DNA of 64,000 bases from an uncultured Lachnospiraceae bacterium (GTDB lineage: Bacteria; Bacillota; Clostridia; Lachnospirales; Lachnospiraceae), in contig CAJUTU010000006.1 of NCBI GenBank assembly GCA_910589385.1, forward strand, positions 57,573 through 121,572, written 5' to 3'. This document shows, one piece after another, positions 16,219-25,414 of the stretch. The translations under genes and the position numbers were made by a program. The notes beneath the pieces were generated by a model, which searched no databases, was not told where the DNA came from, and was given only the letters and a program-made list of their open reading frames with translations. Positions within the stretch are counted from its first letter, which is position 1. Each line of letters starts with the position of its first letter.

Positions 16219-18279
16219 ATGGATGAGTATTCAGGAATTAGGGAATTGAAAGGAATCGGAGAAAAGGCGGAGAAGACATTTGGGAAAGTGGGCGTCCATA
16301 CAGTGGGGGAGCTTCTTCATTATTATCCACGAGGGTACGAGGTCTACGAGGATCCGGTGACCGTTGGGGAGCTTGAGGAAGGCAGGACTATGACGGTATC
16401 CGGGGCTATTTATGGAAGGGTACAGGTTGGCGGAAGTCCCAAAATGCAGATTACAACGCTTTATCTAAAGGATTTGACGGGAACATTGAAGGTCGTCTGG
16501 TTTCGGATGCCGTTTTTGCGCAATACGTTCGCCCGGGGCGGAGTAGTCACACTTCGGGGGAGGATTGTATGTAAAAAGGAAGGGCTTGTGATGGAACACC
16601 CGGAAATCTTTTATCCCAGTATAAAATATGAAGAAAAGAGGGCATCTTTGCAGCCTGTATATCCACTGACAAACGGACTTACAAATAATGCGGTTTTGAA
16701 AGCAATGAAACAGGCGGCAGAATCTGTGGATTTGGGAGATGGGATCCTGCCGGAGGCGCTTCGAAAGGAGTATGGGCTGGCAGGATATGGAGAGGCCATC
16801 CGTGGGATCCATTTTCCTAAGACGAAGGAGGAATTCTATCATGCCAGAGAGCGCTTGGTTTTTGAAGAGTTCTTATTGTTTATCCTGTCACTGCGTATGC
16901 TGAAAGAACAGGAGGACAGGGTGCTGAATCCTTATTGTTTCAAAGAGCAGGAGAAGATAGGTGAATTTTTAAAAAAACTGCCCTATGAACTGACAGATGC
17001 GCAAAAATCAGTGTGGAGGGAAATCAGGCAGGATATGACTGGGATTCATGTGATGTCACGGCTGGTACAGGGAGACGTCGGCTCAGGAAAGACGGTGGTT
17101 GCTCTGCTGGCCATGTTGTTTGCCGGGGTGAATGGCTGCCAGGCGGCAATGATGGCTCCGACAGAGGTGTTAGCCAGACAGCATTTTGAAAATATCCGCA
17201 GAATGCTTTCCGAATATGAAATTCCATTGCATACAGAGCTTTTAACAGGCTCTATGACAGCGAAGGAAAAGAAAGAGGCCTATGCACGGATTTCTTCCGG
17301 AGAGGCACAACTGATTATAGGGACCCATGCTTTGATCCAGGAAAAGGTGGCGTATCAAAGGCTTGCCCTTGTGGTGACAGACGAGCAGCATCGCTTTGGG
17401 GTAAAGCAGCGGGAAGCATTGGCAGGGAAAGGAGAATACCCTCATATCCTGGTCATGAGCGCTACGCCGATTCCACGGACCCTGGCAATCATTCTATATG
17501 GTGATCTGGATATTTCTGTGATAAAAGAACTCCCGAAAAACCGCCTTCCGATCAAAAACTGCGTGGTAGATACCGGCTATCGGAATACAGCCTATCAGTT
17601 TATGAAAAAGCAGATCCTCTCCGGGCGGCAGTGCTATATCATCTGTCCTATGGTAGAAGAGAGTGACAGCCTGGAAGTGGAGAATGTGACGGATTATACG
17701 GAAATTGTAAAAGAAACCATGGGACGGGGGATTACAGTGTCCTGCCTGCATGGGAAAATGAAAGAGGCGCAAAAAGATGAAATTATGGAAAAATTTGCCA
17801 GGAACGAAATCCAGATACTTGTATCTACTACAGTGATCGAGGTAGGAATCGATGTGCCCAATGCCTCTGTGATCATGATTGAAAATGCAGAGAGGTTCGG
17901 ACTCGCCCAGCTCCATCAGCTCCGCGGGCGTGTGGGACGAGGGGGACATCAGTCTTATTGTATATTCATGAGCGCGTCAAAATCAAAAGAAACAAGAGAG
18001 CGATTGGAAATCTTGAATCACTCAAATGATGGATTTTTTATTGCAGGGGAAGATTTACGTCTGCGCGGCCCGGGCGATTTATTTGGAATCAGACAGAGTG
18101 GGATATTAGATTTCCGGTTAGGCGATGTCTTTCAGGATTCAAAAATTTTAAAAAATGCAAGTGAAGCTGCAAAAGCTCTTTTAGAAGAAGACTCTAAACT
18201 GACAGACCCCAAAAACAGTCAATTAAAAAAAGCGTTAGAGCATGTGGTCGCAAAAAATGCATTGGAAACTACACTGTAA
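16219..18279 (+). CDS. recG: ATP-dependent DNA helicase RecG
   Basis: Monomeric branched-DNA translocase that reverses stalled forks. The 686-aa protein has an N-terminal wedge/OB domain (VSGAIYGRVQVGG region), Walker A GDVGSGKTVVAL (about residues 290-301), DEQH-box (about 390), MSATPIPRTLA (motif III) and a C-terminal helicase domain with LHQLRGRVGRG. ATG 16219 has CGGGAG 6 nt upstream. A TTG at 16204 is also in frame but its ribosome site is too close. It appears to be a single-gene unit. Confidence 0.96.
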   Translation: MDEYSGIRELKGIGEKAEKTFGKVGVHTVGELLHYYPRGYEVYEDPVTVGELEEGRTMTVSGAIYGRVQVGGSPKMQITTLYLKDLTGTLKVVWFRMPFLRNTFARGGVVTLRGRIVCKKEGLVMEHPEIFYPSIKYEEKRASLQPVYPLTNGLTNNAVLKAMKQAAESVDLGDGILPEALRKEYGLAGYGEAIRGIHFPKTKEEFYHARERLVFEEFLLFILSLRMLKEQEDRVLNPYCFKEQEKIGEFLKKLPYELTDAQKSVWREIRQDMTGIHVMSRLVQGDVGSGKTVVALLAMLFAGVNGCQAAMMAPTEVLARQHFENIRRMLSEYEIPLHTELLTGSMTAKEKKEAYARISSGEAQLIIGTHALIQEKVAYQRLALVVTDEQHRFGVKQREALAGKGEYPHILVMSATPIPRTLAIILYGDLDISVIKELPKNRLPIKNCVVDTGYRNTAYQFMKKQILSGRQCYIICPMVEESDSLEVENVTDYTEIVKETMGRGITVSCLHGKMKEAQKDEIMEKFARNEIQILVSTTVIEVGIDVPNASVIMIENAERFGLAQLHQLRGRVGRGGHQSYCIFMSASKSKETRERLEILNHSNDGFFIAGEDLRLRGPGDLFGIRQSGILDFRLGDVFQDSKILKNASEAAKALLEEDSKLTDPKNSQLKKALEHVVAKNALETTL

Positions 18280-18416
18280 AAGAAGTGGCAGGAACTTCCA
18301 GTGTAAAACTAAAATTCCTCCATATAATATGGATGTAACAAAAAACAACTGTTACAAAATAAAAACCGAAGAAGTAACGAAAAAGTTACAAAAAGATGCA
18401 AAAGGAGGAAAATAAA

Positions 18417-18623
18417 ATGGCAAGTCGTTCATCTAATCGAGCAGCAGTACCTGAGGCAAAGGGTGCACTTGACAAATTTAAGTATGAGGTAGCAGACGAA
18501 CTGGGAGTACCGTTGACAGACGGATACAATGGTGACTTAACTTCCAGACAGAATGGTTCTGTCGGTGGTTATATGGTCAAGAAAATGATCGAACAGCAGG
18601 AAAAACAGATGGCTGGCAGATAG
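18417..18623 (+). CDS. Alpha/beta-type small acid-soluble spore protein
   Basis: DNA-binding spore protein of 68 aa that coats and protects the chromosome in the dormant spore. It shows both SASP boxes: the germination protease site region KFKYEVADELGV (about residues 17-28) and the C-terminal LTSRQNGSVGGYMVKKMIE. ATG 18417 is behind AAAGGAGGAAAA. The germination protease that degrades it is encoded at 50190-51167. I could not find a convincing sigma-G promoter. Confidence 0.93.
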   Translation: MASRSSNRAAVPEAKGALDKFKYEVADELGVPLTDGYNGDLTSRQNGSVGGYMVKKMIEQQEKQMAGR

Positions 18624-18642
18624 TAAAGCAGAGAAATAGCGA

Positions 18643-18681
18643 AGAAAAAAGCACTTGGGATTGACCTGAGTGCTTTTTTCT
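18643..18681 (+). terminator. Terminator of the SASP gene
   Basis: Perfect 13-bp stem AGAAAAAAGCACT / AGTGCTTTTTTCT, with a 13-nt loop. Confidence 0.88.
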
Positions 18682-18758
18682 GCTAAAATTCACATGATTA
18701 ATGCAAAAAATGTATAAAGCCAACAGTAAAAAACGACAATCTGTAGAAAGGGACGATT

Positions 18759-19328
18759 ATGAGAGTCATAGCGGGAAGTGCAAGGCGGTTACAATTGAAA
18801 ACGCTGGATGGATTGGATACCCGGCCTACAACGGACCGGATTAAAGAAACCTTGTTTAATATGCTGGCCCCCGCGCTCCATAACTGTGTTTTTCTTGATT
18901 TGTTCAGCGGCAGCGGAGGGATTGGAATTGAGGCGTTAAGCCGTGGCGCTCGCGAGTCTGTTTTTGTAGAAAGAAATCCTAAGGCAATGGCCTGTATTAA
19001 AGAAAACTTGAAGTATACAAGGCTGGAGGATAAGGCGGTTGCATTGACTCAGGATGTTATGGCGGCTTTGAGGCAGATGGAAGGGAAAAAGGAGTTTGAT
19101 TATATTTTTATGGATCCCCCATATGGGCAGGGTCTGGAGCAGAAAGCGCTGGAATATTTGGCAAAGTCTTCCATTGTCCATGAGGATACATTGATCATTG
19201 TGGAGGCTTCTAAAGAAACTGATTTTTCTTATTTAAAAGAGCTTGGATTCGTATTAAGTAAGGAAAAAATATATAAAAGCAACAAGCATGTTTTTCTGGA
19301 AAAGGCAGGAAAGGAAGAGAAATGTTAA
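18759..19328 (+). CDS. rsmD: 16S rRNA (guanine966-N2)-methyltransferase RsmD
   Basis: Methylates G966 of 16S rRNA using SAM. The 189-aa protein shows the RsmD N-terminus MRVIAGSARRLQL, RPTTDRIKETLFNML, the SAM motif LDLFSGSGGIGIEALSRGA (about residues 45-63) and the catalytic MDPPYG (about 117-122). It overlaps coaD by 7 bp. rsmD-coaD is the classical ylbH-ylbI order. Confidence 0.95.
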   Translation: MRVIAGSARRLQLKTLDGLDTRPTTDRIKETLFNMLAPALHNCVFLDLFSGSGGIGIEALSRGARESVFVERNPKAMACIKENLKYTRLEDKAVALTQDVMAALRQMEGKKEFDYIFMDPPYGQGLEQKALEYLAKSSIVHEDTLIIVEASKETDFSYLKELGFVLSKEKIYKSNKHVFLEKAGKEEKC

Positions 19329-19813
19329 AGGCGATTTATCCGGGAAGTTTTGACCCTGTCACATATGGGCATTTGGATATTATTAGGAGAAGCTGCAAGA
19401 TTGTGGATGAATTGGTTGTCGGAGTATTAAATAATAATGCGAAAATGCCGTTGTTTTCTGTTGAAGAACGTGTTAAAATGTTAAAAGAAGTGACAAAAGA
19501 TTTAAATAATGTAGCGATCGCACCATTTGGGGGGCTGTTGGTTGAATTCGCCAGGGAGACTGGTGCAGCACTTATCATCCGCGGCCTGCGTGCGATCACA
19601 GATTTTGAATATGAGCTGCAGATGTCCCAGACCAACCATAAGCTTGAGCCTGGTGTAGAGACGATGTTTTTGACGACTAGTATAGAATATTCTTATTTAA
19701 GTTCAACGACAGTGAAAGAGATAGCTGCTTTTGGAGGAGATATATCACAATTTGTTCCGGAAGTGATAGGAAAAGAATTGAAAGAGAAGATGAAAGCGAA
19801 AAGGAGCGTGTAA
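19322..19813 (+). CDS. coaD: Phosphopantetheine adenylyltransferase
   Basis: Fourth step of coenzyme A synthesis: ATP plus 4'-phosphopantetheine to dephospho-CoA. The 163-aa protein has the nucleotidyltransferase motif YPGSFDPVTYGHLDII (about residues 5-20, TxGH variant), RGLRAITDFEYELQM and the C-terminal ISSTTVKEI-type segment (YSYLSSTTVKEIA). Length is normal. Translation is coupled to rsmD through the overlap. Confidence 0.97.
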   Translation: MLKAIYPGSFDPVTYGHLDIIRRSCKIVDELVVGVLNNNAKMPLFSVEERVKMLKEVTKDLNNVAIAPFGGLLVEFARETGAALIIRGLRAITDFEYELQMSQTNHKLEPGVETMFLTTSIEYSYLSSTTVKEIAAFGGDISQFVPEVIGKELKEKMKAKRSV

Positions 19814-19816
19814 GTT

Positions 19817-20401
19817 ATGAGCAGCCGTATTGAGCAGATTATTGAGGAGATTGAAGAGTATATTGACAGAGATTGTAAGTACCAGCCTCTGTCCACTACA
19901 AAGATTATTGTGAACAAAGAGCATTTGGATGAGCTTCTTCGGGAACTGCGCATGAAGACTCCAGATGAGATCAAGCGTTATCAAAAGATCATTGCGAACC
20001 GTGATGCGATTCTGGCGGATGCCCAGGCAAAGGCAGATGCCATGATTGAAGATGCGCAGGTACAGACGACGGAACTTGTCAGTGAGCATGAGATCATGCA
20101 GCAGGCTTATGCCCAGGCCAATGAGATTGTGACCCAGGCTACGGCCCAGGCACAGGAGATTGTGGATAATGCTACGATAGAGGCTAATGAGATCCGGGCT
20201 GGTGCAATCCAATATACAGATGATCTGATGGCGAATGCGGAAAGCATCATCGGCCATACACTGGACAGCTATACGACAAAATATGATGGCCTGATCAATT
20301 CTTTGCAGGAGTGCTATGCCGTCGTGCAGAACAACCGCAGGGAACTGGTTATTCAGAATGATGGCTCAGATGCATATGAGCAGACTGGAGATATGCAGTA
20401 A
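19817..20401 (+). CDS. Coiled-coil protein of unknown function
   Basis: A 194-aa protein, 3 bp after coaD. Residues 1-50 are a short helical head (IEQIIEEIEEYIDRD). About 65-150 is a long helix with Ala-rich repeats such as ADAQAKADAMIEDAQVQTT and ANEIVTQATAQAQEIVDNA, similar in pattern to ATP-synthase subunit b/E stalks and DivIVA-like coiled coils. There are no cysteines in the coil and no membrane helix. Automatic pipelines tend to label such proteins ATPase. I see no nucleotide-binding motif. The tight spacing to coaD indicates co-expression. Confidence 0.7.
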   Translation: MSSRIEQIIEEIEEYIDRDCKYQPLSTTKIIVNKEHLDELLRELRMKTPDEIKRYQKIIANRDAILADAQAKADAMIEDAQVQTTELVSEHEIMQQAYAQANEIVTQATAQAQEIVDNATIEANEIRAGAIQYTDDLMANAESIIGHTLDSYTTKYDGLINSLQECYAVVQNNRRELVIQNDGSDAYEQTGDMQ

Positions 20402-20450
20402 TCTGTAGAGTATCAGAACAGATATAGGGCACTGCTGCCAGATGTACATA

Positions 20451-21371
20451 TTATTTCGCGGCGATCCCTAAGTATAGACACCCCAATAGACTGGCAGTCA
20501 GTGCGGCTGCCAGTTTTTGTGCGATATAAGGAAGGATTGGAAAGCCGGCTTTCTGTACCATACACTGTGTCTGCGCAGCAGCACAGAATCCGCCGAAAGA
20601 GGTAAGTCCCAGAATGGCCGGGTATAAAAATTTCAGAGGAAGCTCCATTTCCCGCAGCAGGACAAGGCCGTTGGTAACTTCCAGCAGAGGGAGGAGGGCT
20701 TGGAGCGCCGGTATATGGACAGGAAGAGATTCGGACAGTGACAGCAGGACAGAGAACAGGATGATGTATCCGCCGACTTTTACAAGAGTCTCGAAGCTGT
20801 CCATGATGCAGTCATCAATCTCCTGAAAGGACCAAGAGGCTTTCGAGTAATGGACTTCTTTCTCATTTTCAAAACGGTAGTTCTTTCTGGTAAAGAAGCT
20901 GACAACCATAGGGGAAATCATCAGGATTACAAGCGTTGGTATCAGTAAGGTGTCATTGCCCAGGGATTTCCATACAACAAAATTCAGGATAAATACGGGA
21001 CTGGAATTATTGCAAAAGGAGAGCAGATATTCTCCTTCTTTCTTTGAAATATAACCTGATGCAGTCAGATCGGCTGCTGTTTTCGCGCCCATCGGGTATC
21101 CGCACAGGAAGCCTGTGACAACTGCAAAGCTGCCGTTTGGGGATACATGGAAAATCCGGGTAAGAATGGTTCCGAAAGCAGAACTGATAAGATGCATGTT
21201 TCCGGTGGCTAAAAGCAGATTGGTGATCAGCAGGAACGGAAACAGGGTTGGAAGGATAATCTGAAACCAAAGTAAAAGCCCCTCGCTTGCGCCGGTAAAT
21301 ACAGCCTTGGGAGAGACGAGCATAAACACAAATAAGAGTACAATTCCGATTCCTTTTAAGTTCCGATTCAT
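20451..21371 (-). CDS. ylbJ: Sporulation integral membrane protein YlbJ
   Basis: A 306-aa polytopic membrane protein with nucleoside-recognition (Gate) domains. It shows TLFPFLLITNLL (about residues 40-51), GFLCGYPMGAKTAADL (about 87-102) and SFGGFCAAAQTQCMV near the end. In Bacillus, ylbJ is expressed in the mother cell and needed for heat-resistant spores. It lies beside rsmD-coaD as in Bacillus (ylbH-I-J), but here it is on the opposite strand with one extra gene between. The minus-strand ATG at 21371 follows AGGAAATGGA. Confidence 0.9.
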   Translation of the reverse strand: MNRNLKGIGIVLLFVFMLVSPKAVFTGASEGLLLWFQIILPTLFPFLLITNLLLATGNMHLISSAFGTILTRIFHVSPNGSFAVVTGFLCGYPMGAKTAADLTASGYISKKEGEYLLSFCNNSSPVFILNFVVWKSLGNDTLLIPTLVILMISPMVVSFFTRKNYRFENEKEVHYSKASWSFQEIDDCIMDSFETLVKVGGYIILFSVLLSLSESLPVHIPALQALLPLLEVTNGLVLLREMELPLKFLYPAILGLTSFGGFCAAAQTQCMVQKAGFPILPYIAQKLAAALTASLLGCLYLGIAAK

Positions 21372-21484
21372 TCCATTTCCTACATTTTTTCGTCTAGGTT
21401 AATAAAGATATATGAAACAGGTTGATTTTTTATGTCCACTGTGACAAAATGGAGTTTGACAGTAAAATGGAAAGGGGAAGAAAC

Positions 21485-22927
21485 ATGGCGGTTTTAGAAG
21501 CAACAGAACCAAAAGAAGTATTTCGTTTTTTTGAGGAATTGAGCCAGATTCCGAGAGGGACTTATCATACAAAAGAGGTCAGTGATTATTGTGTAAAATT
21601 TGCACAGGAAAGGAATCTGGAAGTGATTCAGGATACATGGAACAACGTCATTATCAAAAAGCCGGGGAGTAAAGGCTATGAGGAAAGCGAGCCTGTTATC
21701 ATCCAGGGGCATCTGGACATGGTATGTGAAAAAACGCCTGACTCAAGCCATGATTTCCTGACAGACCCATTGGAATTGATGATTGAAGATGGGTTTGTGA
21801 CAGCGAAGGATACTACACTGGGAGCAGATGACGGGATTGCGGTCGCGTTTGCCATGGCTGTCTTGGATAGTGAAGTTTTGGAGCATCCGCCCATAGAAGC
21901 TGTCTTTACTGTAGATGAAGAGGTCGGCATGGATGGCGCGGCGAACATTGATTTATCTGTGCTGAAAGGTTCCATGCTTCTTAATCTGGATTCAGAAGAT
22001 GACGATACGCTGATTGCAGGTTGTGCCGGAGGATTTCGATTTTCCTGTGAAATCCCGGTTGAGAAAAAAACAGCCCAAGGTATGGGGCTGCTGGTAGAAA
22101 TCTGTGGCCTAAAGGGAGGGCATTCAGGTGTAGAGATTGACAGGCAGCGGGGTAATGCGAATAAGCTGGCAGGAAGGCTGATCAATCATCTGGGCAGAGA
22201 GCAGAGCCTCTATCTGGCAGACCTCAATGGAGGCGCCAGGGATAATGTGATTCCGTCTGTAAGCAAAATGACAGTCGTTGTAGAGGATGGAGAGAAAGCA
22301 ATTCAGACGGTTGAGAGCATGAAAGGAGTCTGGCAGCAGGAATTTGGGACAGATGAGCCGGACTTAGACATCAGGATCACAGAATTGGGAGAAAAAGAAT
22401 ATACAGTTTTCAAAGAGGAATCCCAGAAAAAAGTAATCGGCTTTTTAGTGAACTGCCCCAATGGTGTAGATGAATACAGCCGTTCTTTGAAAGGGCTGGT
22501 GGAAACTTCGGACAATTTAGGAGTTGTAGAGACAAAAGAAAAGAGCGTACGGTTCATGGTTTTAATCAGGAGCGGTGTTTCCTCGAAGATAGAAGAATTG
22601 AAGGAGCGTCTGATCTGCTTAGCGGATATGATGGGGGGGCGCTGGAATGTGGACAATGGGTATCCGGCATGGATGTATAAAGAGCATTCGAGAATCCGCC
22701 CTATTGCGGCAGAGGCTTTTGAAGAAGTGTTTGGAATCCGGCCGAAAGTTACTACCATCCATGCTGGGTTGGAATGCGGCCTTTTAAGCGGCAAAAAGCC
22801 GGAATTAGATTGTGTTTCTTTCGGACCGCATATGGAGGACATCCATTCTTTCCATGAACGGCTGGAGATTGCTTCTACACAGAAGATATGGGATGTTTTG
22901 AAAATTATTTTAAAGAGATGTAAATAA
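21485..22927 (+). CDS. pepD: Aminoacyl-histidine dipeptidase (M20C)
   Basis: Zinc dipeptidase with broad specificity, including Xaa-His dipeptides. The 480-aa protein has its metal ligands and catalytic residues in QGHLDMVCEK (about residues 77-86), LGADDGIAVA (about 113-122), DEEVGMDGA (about 145), LNLDSED (about 170) and a late HAGLECG. ATG 21485 follows AAGGGGAAG; in-frame upstream sequence to 21422 has no homology-like character. It is a single gene diverging from ylbJ. Confidence 0.93.
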   Translation: MAVLEATEPKEVFRFFEELSQIPRGTYHTKEVSDYCVKFAQERNLEVIQDTWNNVIIKKPGSKGYEESEPVIIQGHLDMVCEKTPDSSHDFLTDPLELMIEDGFVTAKDTTLGADDGIAVAFAMAVLDSEVLEHPPIEAVFTVDEEVGMDGAANIDLSVLKGSMLLNLDSEDDDTLIAGCAGGFRFSCEIPVEKKTAQGMGLLVEICGLKGGHSGVEIDRQRGNANKLAGRLINHLGREQSLYLADLNGGARDNVIPSVSKMTVVVEDGEKAIQTVESMKGVWQQEFGTDEPDLDIRITELGEKEYTVFKEESQKKVIGFLVNCPNGVDEYSRSLKGLVETSDNLGVVETKEKSVRFMVLIRSGVSSKIEELKERLICLADMMGGRWNVDNGYPAWMYKEHSRIRPIAAEAFEEVFGIRPKVTTIHAGLECGLLSGKKPELDCVSFGPHMEDIHSFHERLEIASTQKIWDVLKIILKRCK

Positions 22928-22981
22928 TCAAATAAACTGGTCATATATTTAGTAAGAAAAATGAGCCGGGACGGATAGCTT

Positions 22982-23890
22982 TTGAGAAAGAACGATATAA
23001 AAGCAAAGATATATTTCCTAAACAGGCGCCGGGCTATGCACCGGAAGACATCAGCTATTCATAAGATTATGCGGGATATTCTTTATTGTGTGCTCCTTTG
23101 TATATTTCTGGTGCTCGGTATAGATGCCATAACCTCACAGAGCCGGTATGGCAGGCTTCGTACCAGTGTATTGGAGTCTGAGGGATACCGCAGACAGCGG
23201 ATGGATACCAGGATGCTGGACTATATATGCGAGGCTGCGGCCCCTGGACGGGAGCTGGGGCTTTACTGGCTGGAAAATAAGTTTTGCCAGGAGGCATTTC
23301 GGTATCCATATACAGAGGAAACGTTTCAGAAGCTGGAAAGGATATGGTCGAAAAAGCAGGGCTGGGAAGAATATTGTATGAGTTGTGAGGCCATCTGGGA
23401 TGACCTGCAGTATTTTCCGGTGCCGGAACCGTCGAATCAGACAGATATGGAAGTCACATTTGAAGATTCATGGATGTTTGAGCGAAATTATGGAGGAAAG
23501 CGCGGGCATGAGGGTACGGATATCATGGCTTCTACAAACGAGCGCGGTGTCTACCCGATCGTCAGCATGACGGATGGGACGGTACTGCATAAGGGCTGGC
23601 TGGAGCAGGGAGGGTATCGGCTTGGGATCACGGCTCCAGGAGGCGCTTATTTTTATTATGCACATCTGGATTCCTATGCGGATCTGGAGGAAGGGGATAC
23701 TGTAAAGGCAGGTGATCTGCTTGGGTTTATGGGAGATACAGGTTACAGCGATGTGGAAGGGACCACCGGAAATTTCCCGGTGCATCTGCATGTGGGAATC
23801 TATCTTGTTCTGGAGGATAAGGAAATCAGTGTGAATCCGTATTATCCTCTCCGGTATCTGGAAAGCCGCAAGATCAAATGTGCGTATTAA
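22982..23890 (+). CDS. M23 family metallopeptidase, membrane-anchored
   Basis: Peptidoglycan endopeptidase of the LytM/M23 type. The 302-aa protein has one membrane helix (about residues 32-50), an extracytoplasmic stalk and a C-terminal M23 domain. The zinc motifs are intact: GHEGTDIMA (H-x3-D) near residue 178 and HLHVGIY near 265. The start is unclear: TTG 22982 and ATG 23036 are both in frame with weak ribosome sites, and both keep the helix. It overlaps nothing and is followed by the RsmF-like gene. Confidence 0.85.
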   Translation: MRKNDIKAKIYFLNRRRAMHRKTSAIHKIMRDILYCVLLCIFLVLGIDAITSQSRYGRLRTSVLESEGYRRQRMDTRMLDYICEAAAPGRELGLYWLENKFCQEAFRYPYTEETFQKLERIWSKKQGWEEYCMSCEAIWDDLQYFPVPEPSNQTDMEVTFEDSWMFERNYGGKRGHEGTDIMASTNERGVYPIVSMTDGTVLHKGWLEQGGYRLGITAPGGAYFYYAHLDSYADLEEGDTVKAGDLLGFMGDTGYSDVEGTTGNFPVHLHVGIYLVLEDKEISVNPYYPLRYLESRKIKCAY

Positions 23891-23966
23891 GAAGCAGTCT
23901 CTTTGCATTAATGGATGGAAGGCTATTAAAGGCAGCAGAAAATATTACAAAAAGGCAGAGCAGAGA

Positions 23967-25385
23967 ATGAAATTACCGGACGTATTTGAAGAGAAGATGA
24001 AAAAACTTCTGCAGGATGAGTATGAGAGTTTCCTGCAGTGTTTTGAGGAACCCCGGCATTATGGGCTTCGGGTGAATACCAATAAAATATCAGCAGAAGA
24101 GTTCAAAAAAAATGCCCCCTGGCCCTTGACCCCGGTTCCCTGGATTCCGAATGGATTTTATTATGATGGGGAGCAGGTGCAGCCAGCCAAGCATCCCTAT
24201 TATTTTGCGGGGCTGTACTATCTGCAGGAACCAAGCGCTATGACCCCTGCAAGCAGGCTGCCTGTGGAACCAGGAGATTTTGTTCTGGATGTGTGTGCGG
24301 CGCCTGGAGGAAAGGCTACGGAATTGGGGGCCAGGCTTCGGGGGACAGGAATGCTTGTTGCGAATGATATCAGTTATTCCAGAGCCAGAGGGCTTTTAAA
24401 GAATCTGGAATTGTGCGGAATCGGAAATGTGCTGGTCAGCAGTGAGGAACCGGGGAAGCTTGTACCATATTTTCACGAGTATTTTGACAAAATCCTGGTA
24501 GATGCCCCCTGTTCAGGAGAGGGGATGTTCCGCAAAGAGAAAAAGATGATCCGGGCGTGGGAAGAGCATGGGCCGGAATATTTTTCCAGGCTGCAGAAAA
24601 GTATTGTGACACAGGCTGCTTCCATGTTGAAACCAGGAGGGATGATGTTATATTCTACCTGCACGTTTGATCCACGGGAAAATGAGCAGATCATCGAATA
24701 CCTGCTGGATAGCTGTCCGAATCTGGAGATTTGTGAGATGGAAGGCTATGAAGGATTCTGTAAAGGCCGTCCGGAATTTACGGCAGGCAGACAGGCGAGT
24801 TTTCAGAAGACTGTACGGATATTTCCACATAGGATGGAAGGAGAGGGACATTTCCTCGCATTGCTCAAAAAGAAAGGAACCAGTGTTTCTGGAAAAGAGG
24901 GATTCCGGAAGAACAGTTTTACATTTTCTGGAGGCCAGAAAAAGGAACAAGGCAGGTACAAAATCCCGGAGGAACTGGAGAGTTTTTTGCAAACTTTGGA
25001 TTGGAAAATCGATAAAAGCAGATTGGAGCTGCGGGAGGGACATGCCTACTATATGCCGGAAGGGATACCAAACTTACAGGGGATCCGGTTTCTTCGTTCC
25101 GGCCTGCTCTTGGGGGAAGTGAAAAAGAACCGTTTTGAACCAAGCCAGGCACTGGCAATGTGCCTGAAAAAAGAAGAGTATGGAAAGATACTGGATTTTT
25201 CTGCGGAGGATGCTCGTGTGATCCGATACCTAAAGGGTGAAACCCTGGAGGTGGAGGATTTGGCCTCGCCAAAAGAAAAGGGCTGGTATCTGGTTTGTGT
25301 GGATGGTTATCCATTGGGATTCGGCAAGCTGTCTTCGCAAATGTTGAAGAATAAATACCTGCCGGGATGGCGGTGGGTGTCGTAA
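23967..25385 (+). CDS. RsmB/NOP family rRNA m5C methyltransferase (RsmF-like)
   Basis: Cytosine-5 RNA methyltransferase of 472 aa. The N-terminal part begins MKLPDVFEEKMKKLL. The SAM motif is LDVCAAPGGKATEL (about residues 109-122), and the two catalytic cysteines lie in VDAPCSGEGMFRK (about 180) and YSTCTFDPRENE (about 230). The C-terminal RsmF-type domains (PUA-like) are present, so it is nearer to RsmF/YebU than to RsmB. ATG 23967 has a weak AAGGCAGAG site. It overlaps the next frame but ends 29 bp before the RsuA-like start. Confidence 0.9.
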   Translation: MKLPDVFEEKMKKLLQDEYESFLQCFEEPRHYGLRVNTNKISAEEFKKNAPWPLTPVPWIPNGFYYDGEQVQPAKHPYYFAGLYYLQEPSAMTPASRLPVEPGDFVLDVCAAPGGKATELGARLRGTGMLVANDISYSRARGLLKNLELCGIGNVLVSSEEPGKLVPYFHEYFDKILVDAPCSGEGMFRKEKKMIRAWEEHGPEYFSRLQKSIVTQAASMLKPGGMMLYSTCTFDPRENEQIIEYLLDSCPNLEICEMEGYEGFCKGRPEFTAGRQASFQKTVRIFPHRMEGEGHFLALLKKKGTSVSGKEGFRKNSFTFSGGQKKEQGRYKIPEELESFLQTLDWKIDKSRLELREGHAYYMPEGIPNLQGIRFLRSGLLLGEVKKNRFEPSQALAMCLKKEEYGKILDFSAEDARVIRYLKGETLEVEDLASPKEKGWYLVCVDGYPLGFGKLSSQMLKNKYLPGWRWVS

Positions 25386-25414
25386 CAAACGGTGGTTTTC
25401 GGAGGTGGAATAGG

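Noticed and set aside
18300..18330. sigma-G promoter for the SASP gene at the CATATAAT box
   Set aside because: The only TGTAAA-like -35 lies about 13 bp from it, too close for sigma-G spacing.
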